NCBI GenBank assembly: GCA_030268105.1
Contig: BSDZ01000017.1
Span: 1,840,001 to 1,904,000, forward strand
Length of the DNA stretch: 64,000 nucleotides
Direction of reading: 5' to 3'
From: Volvox africanus
Taxonomy: Eukaryota > Chlorophyta > Chlorophyceae > Chlamydomonadales > Volvocaceae
A model generated the notes under the pieces. It did not search any database and had not been told where the DNA came from. It saw only the letters and a program-made list of their open reading frames with translations. Positions 12,293 to 24,100 of the stretch are shown piece after piece. Every line of letters begins with the position of its first letter. Position 1 is the first letter of the stretch. Both the position numbers and the translations under genes were made by a program.

Positions 12293-15200
12293 ATGGCTTT
12301 ATCTGTACCTTCCAACCAGCAGACAGGCGCAATAGACACACATGTTACCGGCTCTGGCTCTGGCGGACTGTCTGGCACTAGAATCGCGATCAACACGAGC
12401 GTTAGTATCGCCCTCGTGGCCCTGTCTGGCCTCGTAGCAGGGCTTACGCTGGGGCTTTTGTCGCTAGACAGGATTGAGCTTGAAGTCGTGAAGCGAAGGT
12501 CGGTTGTTAGCGCCCGCAATTCTGAAATGCGTTCCATCTTTGCTCTCAATGGAAGAAAGGAATATGTGAGCGTCGCTTGTCCGTTTGGGGTTGGCATTGC
12601 AGTGGCAGCAGCAACAAGAGGAAATGGGCAGCTCGCGTGATACCCTTGCTGAGAAACCCGCACTGGCTGCTCGTTTCGTTGGTGAGTTTGGAAGCTGTTT
12701 TGGAGGCACTACTTGCGTTCGCGTGGCCCTTGCCACGTAAGGGTCCGCCTGGGATCCGCATGTCGATCGTAGCGCGCCCTCTGCTGCCGTCGCATATGGG
12801 TATTTACCGTATCCATCGCGCGCGCGGCAGGCTTAACCCAAAATATCTGTTTCTGATGTGTCAGGTGCTCGTCAATGCCGCCTGCAACACCTCTCTCCCA
12901 ATCTTCCTGGACCGTATGGTCAGCCCAGCCGTGGCGATGTGAGTACGACGAATTGTTGGCTGCTGCAGCAAGCACTTCCTGTCCTGCTTTTCTACTGACG
13001 ACTGCCTTAGGTGGCTCATTTGTCTGGGGGAAGTCTGCAGAGCCGGCCTGCATGTACGCATATCTGGTACTGGTACTATCCAGATCCATTCATCTCACGC
13101 GGTCGTTCGGACCCTCCCGCCCTCGCTAACAGAGCTCTCGCCACTACAGCGGTGCTCATCTTTGGCGAGATCCTCCCGCAAGCAGTATGTGCAAGGTGGG
13201 TGTCCGTATATGCAGCGGTTGTTTCGGAACAGGAAAGCAAGAAACTCGGCGGTTGTGGGTTTCTTCCTGCCGACCAGCAGCCACCTGTCACATGCCTTCC
13301 ACGCATCATCTTGGTGCGGGATCCGTTAAGTCCAAACTTCTGCACATTACGAGTTACAACACCACTCGCCAAACAGCAACACTAAACCTTGATGGCGGCC
13401 ATCTTTGCCATCATCTCCGGATCTCAGTAACCACATACGTACGGCGAACGGTTTAAAAACCCCTCTGCTGGTTGAGTGTGGATGTGCCCCCGATGTTGAT
13501 GGACGGTGAGGATTCGGATTATAGTGACTTGCGAGCTAACCAGGATTGGAGTTGAGGCCGCTGCTAATCCGGCAGATTCCATGGGATGCTGGTGGTGCTA
13601 AACCCGGGAAAATCACTGATTTAAGGAAAGCCAACATGGGTGAATGAATGAGGGTGCCCCGAAATACAGGGGAAGGCAGGACTGCTGCCAGGTATTGGCC
13701 ACATGTGAAGCCAAACCCCCTTATCGCACACGCATACGGCACTGCTTTCGTACTATGCTTAAGAGTAGATATACAGTTTTCTGAATGCTTTATGACGTCT
13801 TTCCGTGTACTACGTGACCGCATGCGGATCTGCAGACACGGCATCGTCATTGGCGGTGCGCTGAGTTGGGTGGTTCGTCTCATCCTGCTGCTCACGAGCC
13901 CAGTTAGCTGGCCGGCCGGCCAGCTTCTGGACTGGATTCTCGGGCGTGAGGAAAAGGCGCACGGCCGAAGCCAACTCAAGGCACTGGTGTCACTGCATGC
14001 TAAGCACGAGGGCCTGGGCGGTAATTTGATGGAAGACGAGATTAAGGCAAGTCCTTTAGCGTGATTGACGGAGAACGTAGTGCACACCAATTTTGGCAGC
14101 AGCATCCTGGCCCGGACACTCGGCATGCTGCGGTGGAGACCTTCCCAGGTTACACATGCTCGGGAAGACGATCGCGCGCGTATCGGCGCTGCATGTAGAT
14201 CATCCGTGGCGTGCTCGACCTCGCCGGCAAGGACGCCACCGCGGCAATGACTCCGCTAGACCGCGTCTTCGCGCTGCCTGCGAACGCCGTACTAAGCAGG
14301 CGCTGCCTCGCAGCTGTGCTGCGGACAGGCCTCAGCCGCGTCCCAGTGTGGCAGCCGGGGCCGGCCGGCTATCCCGAGTTCTTAGGCTTCCTGCTGACGA
14401 AGGAGATCCTTCAGCAGGCACGTTCGTGGATGTGGGCCGATGTGGCCCCGCTGGCTTCTCCAATGACGTCGTCGGTCACAGCAGGGCTGGAAAGACATTA
14501 CCAAGTGCAGCCAAAGGGGGTTTCGCATGTTTACGTGCAATAGTTTTGCATCTCAGCACTCCTTGAGAAGTATTTTGGTGTCTGGGGGTCTGCCCTATCT
14601 CCTGCACCGCGTGCTTACCGGCCAAGGACACGTGCGTCGTACCTATCTTGCGCAAACGGTTACCTTATGCCGTGCACACATATACGCACACACCTATAGC
14701 ACTTATCCCTGTAACCGTATGCAAGTTGGCATTTCGATGGAAAATAAACAGCCTGCACAAACGCCGTTTGCCCCTCGCATGGGGACTTCTAAACGGAGCC
14801 AGGTCGATCAATCGCGGCCTCTTCAATCGGGTCAGGCCCCCATGCGCGTCCTGCCGCACCTTTCCGCCCACACCTCCCTCTTCGACCTGCTCAAATTCTT
14901 CAGCAGCGGTGCAACACACATGGCGGTCCTAACCGTTCCGGAGCCCGAGGTGGCCGGCCTGCTGGCCAGCCTTGAGGGGCCGGCGAGCACCAGCAGCACG
15001 CGTGGAAGTGACAGCAGCAGCGAGGATGATAGCGACGATTCTGTCAGCAGCCGCAGTTCATCTTCTTCTTCGCGCAGTTTCTACAGCCGGGGCAGCAGCA
15101 GCAGCTCTGATGCAGGCCAAGGTAGCAGTTTTGTCCAGGGGGCCACCACGGCACGGAGCACAGCGAGCGGCCATGGCCGGCCGTCCTTTAGCTCTTTGCG

Positions 15201-16632
15201 CTGGCGCACAGCCGAACGCCGAATCCGGGCGGTGCTAAGGCTTCTTTCCGGCGCTCGGCGTCGACATGGAGGGCATCTGGGCGGTGATGAGGGCAGTGGA
15301 ACCCGCGGCGGCCTGGAAGCTGATGCTCACGTAGAGCACAGCGCCGCAAGGATTGAAGTCATGGCCACAAAAGCCCTGGCCGCAGAGGACAAGCCGCTGG
15401 GCAGGCACCCATCTTTGAGAACTGGGAGGGAGGTGCGTACTCGCAGCGGCGACGGCAACGTGGGAGAGGCAACGTGGGTCGTTGAAGCGGGGGAGAGCTT
15501 TGAGGCACCTCCGGCACCTACCAGGGCTGAGGTGCAGATGAGCAGCATGGGTGCCATGGCGGCGGCACAGCTTTCGCGCACTGCCGCCGCGGTGCTCCAG
15601 CCGGAGGGCGTGTCTGCTGCACCGGATGAGGACGGCATGCCTGCTGCACTGCAGCGGAGCGTGGAACCCGACGTCCCTGGTGCAGCCCTCCTGGAACCAG
15701 GAGAGAATGCAAGGCTGATGCTGAAGCCTCCACAGCTGCACCAGCATGAAATGGCGCCCGGGCGCCCGTCCGATGCACCTCCAGGTCCTACACCGCGTCC
15801 TAGGGTCATGGCATACCTGCAAGGGCAGACACATGTGCCTCGCAACCAGAACCGGCGTTCCCACGGCCAATACAGGAATCAGTCTCCGGGTGCGCAGCTC
15901 AGGAGCCTGCGCACGTACGGGCTGGGCCAAGTAGCTGCGCGGCCATCCATCGCGCCGGAGAACGTTGCTGCCTCCACGCACTTCTGCGGTACAGGGTCAG
16001 ATCCCACGGGAAGAGGGCTGGAGACAGAGGTGTGCCCATCTTCGTCTGACGGGCCAGAGGTCATGAGTGAGGGACGGCGAGCGGAGTTGCCGGCACGCAG
16101 CGGCAGCGGCGACCCCAGGACAGCTTTCATGCAGCGCTCCCATCACGGTGCCCACTGGCTCAACAGCGCTGCAGCTGCGGCTGAATTACTGGTGCCTGTC
16201 GGCATCATCACGCTTGAAGACGTCATTGAAGAGCTGATGCAGGTGCAGGCCGAAACTATAAAGGGGTAGGGAGACTGCTATGGAGGTTTGCATTCAGGGT
16301 CTAGGTATTTTTAGTGTTTAGTGTTCAGTGTTTAGTGTTAGGGTATAGGGTTTTGCATTCAAGGCGTCGGAGACCACAGCACACTATAAGCCAAGCCCGT
16401 TCCTGATTGCGAAGTGCGAGACTTCACAGCACGCCTAAAAATAGGGCTACTCATGGCCCTGTATTTTCCCCAACAGCCTCTTCCCGCGGGCCAGCTCCCT
16501 CCCTTCGCCATGCTGATGTCCTCGTCTATCGCGCAGGTGGAAATTCTGGACGAGACTGATACGGCTGGGCTCGGCGGGGATGGCCATGCAGGTGCACCCC
16601 AGCACCCAGCATGGCGGCAGAACCACATTTAG
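12293..16632 (+). CDS. CNNM/CorC-type DUF21-CBS membrane protein with large CBS insertion
   Basis: Eight exons, phases consistent: 12293-12498, 12603-12681, 12865-12938, 13133-13195, 13836-14046, 14199-14417, 14836-16242, 16537-16632; 784 residues. Residues about 25-210 form the DUF21 membrane domain (ALSGLVAGLTLGLLSLDRIE, NAACNTSLPIFLDRM, VLIFGEILPQAVCAR). A CBS pair follows: AMTPLDRVFAL to FLGFLLTKEIL, then SLFDLLKFFSSGATHMAVL and finally PVGIITLEDVIEEL with EILDETD. The family handles or senses divalent metal ions (Mg2+ in animals and bacteria) in membranes. Plant and algal DUF21-CBS proteins are usually about 400-500 residues. Here some 415 Ser/Gly/Ala/Pro-rich residues (about 323-737) split the second CBS motif. 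The intron at 14047-14198 starts with GCAAGT (GC-AG type), and the donor after exon 6 (GCACGT) may be another. The intron at 13196-13835 carries a dispersed repeat. Confidence 0.9.
13484..13725 (+). repeat. dispersed repeat, copy A (inside CNNM intron)
   Basis: About 240 bp that aligns by eye, in the same orientation, with 33356-33596. Shared landmarks in order are GTGCCCCC, GATGGACGGTGA, CTTGCGAGCT/CCTGCGAGCT, GGCAGATTCC, GGATGCTGGTGGT, AACCTGGGAAAA-type, ATGAGGGTGCCCCGAAA, GGGGAAGG, CCAGGT and GGCCAC. It lies wholly within the fourth intron of the CNNM gene and codes for nothing obvious. A short non-autonomous retroelement or SINE-like family is likely; the two copies have diverged. Confidence 0.75.
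16300..16354 (+). repeat. degenerate telomere-like TTTAGTG/TTAGGG array in an intron
   Basis: Within the last intron of the CNNM gene, the heptamer-like unit TTTAGTG recurs three to four times and passes into TTAGGG and TATAGGG. The plant-type telomere repeat is TTTAGGG and that of Chlamydomonas is TTTTAGGG. It is interstitial, short and imperfect, so it may be a remnant of break repair or a chance simple repeat. Confidence 0.5.
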
Positions 16633-18187
16633 CATACAACACATCCAGAGAGAGAGAGATGTGCTGAAAAGAGAAGAAAGATATGCCATTGACGTTTATT
16701 TATGTAGAGGTGCACGAACTGCCTCTAATGAGCCGCATTGGTTTGGAGCAGGAGGATGTGGGTTATTACCACAGCGGTGCCAGCGGCGCCACGGCGGCAT
16801 TAAACTGCTCTTGCATGTTTAATTCTTCTTGCATTTAATTTTTGTTTCAGCAAGTCCGGTGTTGCCTTTGGAAGGACGGGAAGCGTTGGTATGGGGGCAA
16901 GGAAAGGTTGCACGAGGATGGCTATGTTGGGCTGAATGGTGCATGTTTTGGCGCAGACGGCGGGATTGCTAAGGGATGCATGTGGTGGCCAGGTGCGGTC
17001 TTCGGGTTAGGTGCCGCTTGACACTGCAGAACTTAAGTCGGAGGAAATGCCCTGTTAGTTCACGATTCTTCACGGACTGCTATTCGGCATCTATGATTGT
17101 GTTGCTAAACCGAGCCTGACCTTGCGTAGGGCCCCAATCACCGTCACGCAGGATGAGACCATGATGGGATCGTGTGCAGGCTTTCGGGACAACACCTTGG
17201 CATAGTGAAAACTTGTTGACGGCGCCTGCCAAACTTTGCAGATTTCTCCGTCAAGGCAGGAGCTATTCGAGTTTCAGCATTCTTGTTGAAGGTGCTCGAC
17301 GTCTCCCAACTGAGTCCTGGCGTAAGCCTTAAGCTTAGCAGGTATGTGGAATGGTGTGCTCACAGTAACGACCTGATAGTAATCCGTTCAGGCAAGCTAG
17401 CGACGCAGGAACCAGGAAACGGCATTGAGCCCAGTGGCGAAGGTGCTTGATGCCTGCAGACTTGGATGATTACAGTCGGCTGCAGACCTGCTCGTCCACG
17501 TGCTCACTTTTTTCAATCTTCAGTATAGATAACGCCCTTGACGGCGCGAACCAGATACAGACTCGTTATCTACTGCTCTCTCAGCCGGCGCCCGCTGATG
17601 AAGAATAAAATTGAAGCGGGGATTCCTCAAAATCTGCAGCTCGCACTATTACAGAGGACGGCTATTATGTGGTCCGATGTATGCCGACTGTATAATTTAT
17701 TTTCCTACATGCTCCACCAGATATCCTCCATAGACCTGTCCTCCAGCTGAAGTACTTAATCAGTCTCGTCCGTATTAGTGTATGCATCATAAGACGGACG
17801 AGCCACGATCTTCAGGACATTTCCGCGAATGTACAACGATACCATATCAGCCCCGTATGTGACCCTAACCCTGTGATTCTTGCGACCAACATATTCACAA
17901 GCGCGACGCCACCCTGCGAGTCGTAATGTAACATGCTCCGCAGATTCCCAGCTCCGGTACTCGAGATGCCATAGCGACGCATGCAGCTCGAATCGACGCG
18001 ACGCGAGCGTATGTCCAATGAGACGACGGCTGGTATTATTCCATCACTATTGACCTCGCTGCGCATACGTGGCCCAAATATGACTGTTTTTGAGCTCGTC
18101 TTGGCCAATGGACGAGCGGTGAAACACTTGTCCTTTTTCCCACAGCCCCTCAAAAACCTCTTAAAAAAGTCCAAGCTCGCATCACTG
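16633..18187. other. convergent 3' flanks of CNNM and otubain genes
   Basis: The two flanking genes converge here. No protein-coding exon or RNA gene could be supported. On the minus strand TGTAA occurs at 17653-17649 and 17474-17470; either could be the otubain polyadenylation signal, but both are more than 500 bases from its stop. Confidence 0.35.
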
Positions 18188-20808
18188 TCATGCCTCCTTG
18201 GGGTACAAAATATCGTAATGCCCAGGGCGGTATAGAAGGTGCACACGCGGCCGGGTGCCCGGCGTACATGTATCCGGGACGAAGTCATGGCACGTTGCGT
18301 CCGGTCCTGAGCCGTTGCCGCCAGCCGGCATGCCACTGCTGTCCAGGTACACGACGCGCACGGGGATCTGGCAGGCAGATCGAGCAAGGTCGGATCCAGA
18401 AAGCACACAATAAATCAGATTCCCAGCAGCTCAACAGGCAACCAATTTTGGACTGGGCCGACTTCGACTTCTTTGACACAATGCCTTTCTTGACAAGAAG
18501 CATGGAAAGAGTGCGGACTGTGTCCGGTATCTAAAAGGTTTGGGTTTTCCCTTCCTGCTGTGCAGTAATCCGCACCCCATGATAAGATAGATTGAGTCCG
18601 TGTGATGAGATAATCGGGTCCGTGTTCGCCGCTGCGCCCACCTGCAAAGCGTCTGTGACGGCGACGATGTGCAAATGGTCGCTCTCCTCTCCCATAGGCT
18701 CCACGTGCCTCTGGCAGAACAACTCGACCGTTGCAGGCGGCTCATCGTACATGCCCTGCATTGGGACGCAAGGGATACGAGAATTACAAAAGTGTGCACC
18801 TGCCTGTACACGACAGTATAATTAATCGGACCGTACACAAACAGGCACCGCCCACATTTCTCACCATAATGAACGGGAAGAAGAAGTCCTCGCGGCGTTG
18901 CACCTCACAGGAAGTAATCAGTCGGAGCAGCATGACCACCAGGTTGGACACCTGCGGGCCACATGGGCAACGTAAAGCGGAAGGATGGCACGGCGCAATT
19001 TCACGTGCCGCTTACCTTTGTTGGCCGCTGGACAATTTTGTTTCCCTACACATACTCCTTTGCCCCCCTGATCCCTATGCTTTACCCCTTAATAAAGAAC
19101 AAAATCCAACTAAGGCCTCGGAAGAGATTTATCGCCGCCACGAGTGAACCCGCCTCCGCAGAAGGCGGCGCCCCGCATGTATTGTCCCACCAGCTCCACA
19201 GCCTCACCGTGTCGTCCCGCATGTTCACGAGCAGCCGTTCATGAGCATAGTTGGTGTATGGCTTAGTAACTTCCTTCACCTGATCCAGCAGTATATCCAT
19301 TGCTGCGCAAAGAGCAACAGGAACGGCAGCCCTCCACGGCGTGAGCACCACGTAATAGGTCGCGAAACCAGGCCTAACACGCCTCCTAACGTCTCCTCAA
19401 TAGGATGCCTAGCGAAGTTTCGCGGACACCGGTTTGGTATTAATCGAGCAACGAATCCTTATCATCACATCAGGACATCAAACGTTACAGGGACGTCCGA
19501 TGGCGAAAGACATCTAACGATAATTACCAGCACCACCACAGCTGATAACAGAACAATGCCACTTCCAGTGGCGCGTTCCCCGGCGCACCGTCTTCAAAGA
19601 CCAGCTCCTGAAAGCCGCCGTCCACGAGGTGCGCCTTCCAAGCTTGCACCACCGACGTGAACCTGCAAGCCAAAGCCAAGGCCCGAACATGCATCCGAGT
19701 ATTAGCACAGCCATCTGAAAACGCATCCTTTGCTGCGCTTATTCTTCCCTCGCCTGATTAATTACCTGGATAATTAGTTTGCATCCCCCATCGGTTATTA
19801 CAGATTGTTCAGTGCGTGACGTGTGGCACCCAACCAGAGGGCCATACGGGGATAGAACTTGTTACATCACCAGGGGGTTACCGTAGCTGCCCACCTGTTG
19901 CATTCTGCCAGATCCCGCGCAAGGAGTAAGCTTTCAAGATACGCGAAGATGAAGCCGCGGAAAAAACAGTTTCCATCCCCACGCGTCCGCCGGAATGTGC
20001 CGTAGTTGCCTTCCAGTTTCTCTATCTTCTGTACAAAGTTTTGGTTACCGTTGACGTACTCTGTGGGCCAGGCGAGTACGCACAGAGCTAACGTTGTGCT
20101 TTGCCCCTACGTGGAGATGGGTAAAGTCGTGTCCAGGCCATGCCGCATCACTTTCTGCAAGTATGCTATGCCGCTGGACAGTTGCTCCTCCGTGGGCTAG
20201 AGGCATTGTTATCCCTCCGCATCCGTAGCATGCAACATCGTACACGCCTTGTTGCACAGGCATGTATGAATAGAACAACACGCGGACTGTGTAAGATCAG
20301 TGTATGTACGGCGCAACACAACCCCTGCCCACACGCACGTACAAATCCCACGCCTATTTGATGATGCTACATCCCCCCTCCGAACTCGTCCTCAGACCAG
20401 ACCCAGTTATATATCTACCCTTCAGTTGGCAAACCCAAATCCACGCTCCGAGACTCCCCCCCCCCAACACCATGCCATGCAAATCGCTCACCCTCCTTAA
20501 GTGCAGACATAGGCTCCTGTATTCCAACATATTCCGACTTCTGAGCCTGCTCAGCCCTGAATAATACCACTAAAGTCAGCCTTCTGAAGGATTCCAGAAA
20601 TCCTCGGGACGGAATCTCACCGAATCAGGTTTTGCTGCGCTAAAATTTCCTCATCTGTCGGCCTATCCGGAACGGCTGCTTCAATAGATGTATCGTCAGG
20701 CGCCAAACCACTTGCTGAAGTTGCATCGGCATCCGGCAAGCCACCGGAATCCCAAGCTGGCCGAGTCTGGTCTGGCCCATCAGCTGCAACGTCGCCACCT
20801 TCCGCCAT
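18188..20808 (-). CDS. OTUB1: otubain, ubiquitin thioesterase (OTUB1-like, peptidase C65)
   Basis: Eight exons, all phases consistent (high to low): 20808-20621, 20556-20492, 20060-19895, 19662-19589, 19302-19208, 18951-18865, 18755-18642, 18367-18188; 322 residues, close to the plant protein (about 306). Residues about 85-140 contain the catalytic GDGNCFFR with Asp and the nucleophile Cys. Later come EPMGEESDHLHI, RVVYLDSSG, CHDFVPD and RPGHYDILYP with the catalytic His. The N-terminus is an acidic, low-complexity tail followed by EEILAQQNLIRAE and EYVG.QEPMSAL, which match the region before the catalytic core in plants. The enzyme removes ubiquitin from proteins, with Lys48-linked chains preferred by OTUB1, in cytosol and nucleus. 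It is divergent from KRI1 with 390 bp between start codons. All expected catalytic residues are present. Confidence 0.95.
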
Positions 20809-21198
20809 CAATTCTTACAAAAAATTCTTCCTCCAGATCAGTTTGATGACGAAAGCCTACCTAGTCGGGAAGGGGCCAACGTTAAGCGTTCAGGTCTCTC
20901 ACCACCTTGCAAATAAACAATACCAAGCCTTCCGCTATGGTCAGTGATAAACTGCCGACTGTTTACAATGACAATTAATCAATTTTCTTCAGAGTGAACT
21001 TGCAAATGGTTAATAGTCAACAGTACGGCCGTCAACAGTACGGCAGCGAAGCTAACTCGAGATTAGTATTTTGCGTAATTTTTTACTACATTTTGCCATC
21101 ACAGATTTATGTTGGATGCAGTTGTGCTGCGTTTGAAGTTGCGGTATTTCAACAGCTCTCGAGGTCTTCAGAACTCTGCACCGTTAACTACAATTACA
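20809..21198. promoter_or_regulatory. putative bidirectional promoter, otubain/KRI1
   Basis: Only 390 bp separate the divergent start codons of otubain (minus) and KRI1 (plus), so both promoters and both 5' UTRs must fit here or overlap. The segment is AT-rich with no clear TATA box. A short direct repeat (CAGTACGGC, twice) lies at about 21020-21050. The function is inferred from layout alone. Confidence 0.5.
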
Positions 21199-24100
21199 AT
21201 GACTGAACATAAACGAAGGAAAAAAAGTCTACTCGATGAGGACGGTGGTGACGGCGCAACACCGGGAGATTTCGGCTTTCGCGTGAATAAAGAATATGCT
21301 GCACGCTTTGAAGTACGTTCTGATCGCCACATTGGTACTGAAACACGCTGCAAGTCTGATCCCACTGGTGTTGCCGCTCCTACGGCGGCTGACGGGTGCT
21401 GCTGCCCCTCAATCCTGCAGCATAACAAACGACGTGAAGAGCTGCACCGACTCCAGAGCAAATACCCTGAGGAAGCGGAAAAACTCGCCCGTAAGGTAAG
21501 CCGGAGCGTGGGTATTGCGGCCAGGAGGCTTATAAGGAGCTTTGCCGAGAGCACCATGTGTGTAAGGGCAAATAAATTACACCGTAAAGGGGTACCAATG
21601 GGGCCCTAAATACAGCTTCTAACCTTGCTTGGGGATGGGCGAATGGGGCTGAACCAATGCCGTATCGCGTATCACTGATGGCGCAACGTCGGCGTTGCGG
21701 TGGTGTATCTCCACGGCATTGCTTCATTCAGGGGGATAGGGGATACTTCCGCGCTATGCGTCGCCGTGTTAGTGCGCTACGCCGGGGTATTCTTGTCAAG
21801 TAACGATGTGCCCTGGACATGTTCATTCTTAGATTGCCAGAGACGCGGCGAAGGCAGCTGGTGAGACGCTACCGGCTGATGACGGCGATGAGGATAGCTC
21901 CGACGATGAAGAGGAGGTATGGAGGATGCGGGTTCATGACCAGGGTTGCAGATTGCAAGAAGGCTGGCTGTGCAGGCGCCCAAGCAAATGCCAGTCAGCG
22001 GGGTTCAATGCCGGAGACCTCCTGCCGGCTTGAGGAGGCATGTTTTGAGCATGCATACATTTATCTGAGGTCATGTAATGGGTTTCGCGAGACCACGCCC
22101 ATATTGCACATGCTGGGACAACCCTGTGCCTGCTGAACTGCTTTCTCTTGGCTGATAAATCAGGAATTCGGCCAGCCGACCACGGATGACAGCATAGCGT
22201 ATCAAAATGCTAATTTGCATATCATGTCTGTAAGGCATGATTTTCACCGTGTGATGGTTGCAACGTGACATGCGTGGTACGAACGTGGTACCGAATCCCC
22301 AGCGGCCGCGGCCGGACAGACCCATCACTGCCGTGCGGCGGCCCGTAAACACATCTATCACTCTAACTTTCTCCTTGCTCGGGTCAGCTGAGCGGGGTGG
22401 GGTTAAGGGTGGCGGGTGGCGGCAGGCAGGAGGGAAGAGTGAGGAAAACACATTGATTGGGGTGGCTGAAGGGAAGGGAAAGGGATGAGATAGGAAAGGG
22501 CGAGGAGAGGGACGGGGGAGGCAGTGGACAACGGGTCATAAAGGCCTTCTGAGGGACAGGAGAGAGACGGGAAAAACGTTGCCCTTGTGTGGTTGATGCA
22601 GGATGCCGGCGATATTCCGGATGAGGTTGGGGCCAAAATCTTTGATACGCTGCTGCGCATCCGCAGCCAGGACCCATCCATCTACCAGAAGGACGTACAC
22701 TTCTTTACGGAAGACGATAACGAAACAGAAGATGGATTAGCTGGTGGTGACAACAAGCCAACAACAACAGCAGCGGATAAGAAAATCAAGCCGATGTACC
22801 TCAAGGACATGATTGCCAAGCAGGTGCGCAACATGAACCCGGCGGCACACAAGCTTGTCATCCGGCTTGGGTAAGGTCTGCAAGGGGCTCTTGTGATGTG
22901 GGTGCCGACATTCCCCAACACGGAGTAGATAGCTATGCTTTCCTAGCGCGAATCCAAGGGACACGGCGCACCTGCACCTCCACGGCGGACCTGCCGCATT
23001 GCCATCCGTTTATAGACATACGCGGGTTTTGAGGCAACTCAGCCGGGACATTTGGATACCAGAATATGACCGAGAGCCGAGCAACGGGTTTACAGTACCG
23101 GCATCGTTTTCGCGATTGCGATGTGCTTGATGTAATAAAGCCAATAAGCCGAAATTTCTGGAGGTGCAGGCTTTTGCATCCCCAACGACGACGCTTGCAA
23201 CGCCTCCGTTCCTTGCACCCGCGTCCCCAAAACAGGCTTTGGACTATGGGCCCCGCGGGGACAGCAGTGATGATGAGGATGCTGGTAGAGAACAGGGCGA
23301 CGTCAAAAGGCGGCACCCCAAAGCGTACGACAAGGAGCAGGAGGCGCTGCGCAAGGCGTTTTTGGAGGCAGCGGTGGTGGGTGGATTGGCGGCGCTAGTA
23401 GCAGAGCTCGTGGGATACCTCACCGTGCGTGGCCCGTTTCTGAAATCGGTTCCTTGGGTTCTCTGGCGTAACAGAACATCACATGGCGGGTGAATAACTT
23501 ATCCTGAGCTCCTGCCGACCAGGACGACACATTCGGTTGCGAAATATGGAATGTCGCATGATGCTTCGGTATGGCCGGTCGGTAATGATTAGCTGTTTTA
23601 GGGTACCCCTCGGGCCCATGTTTGCATTGTTTCCTTCGTTCTGCCTTTGAGTGAACGAACACGACTTCTTTGGGCGAGAGAAGAGCTCGGATCGGTAACC
23701 CAGATGCAGTTACTGACCTGCTACTGCTATCCGGCCGTCCTTGTCCGTTTAATGCAGAAGGTGGAGGGTGAGGGCGCGGAGGACATTGGCGGTGTCCTAC
23801 GCCTGCGGTCCACATCTCAGGCCGCCGATGCCAATGGTCAGGAGGATGCCGACAACCCCGCAGACCAGGCTGGCGCCCATCAGGGCAAGGCCAAGAAGGA
23901 TACTAAGAAGGGCGTCAAAAGTGGCGATCAGCTTCAAAAACAGGTGCGAAAGAAGTGGCTGGTTACCCGCAATTGCGTCGACGTCGCCAAAAGTATTGAT
24001 CCTGAAAGGCCAGGCGAACAGCGAGTTTGCCCGCCAGAGGTCCGAACGCATGACTCACAGCAGTCCCAAGTTTTTACCTATCTCCCCGTGCTATGCAGCT

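Noticed and set aside
15235..15981. 248-codon minus-strand open frame
   Set aside because: It is the antisense shadow of the GC-rich insertion in the CNNM gene; no domain and no splice partners.
20111..20205. Minus-strand stretch reading PTEEQLSSGIAYLQKVM as an otubain exon
   Set aside because: The correct exon at 20556-20492 supplies the conserved region with perfect phase; this stretch fits neither phase nor the family.
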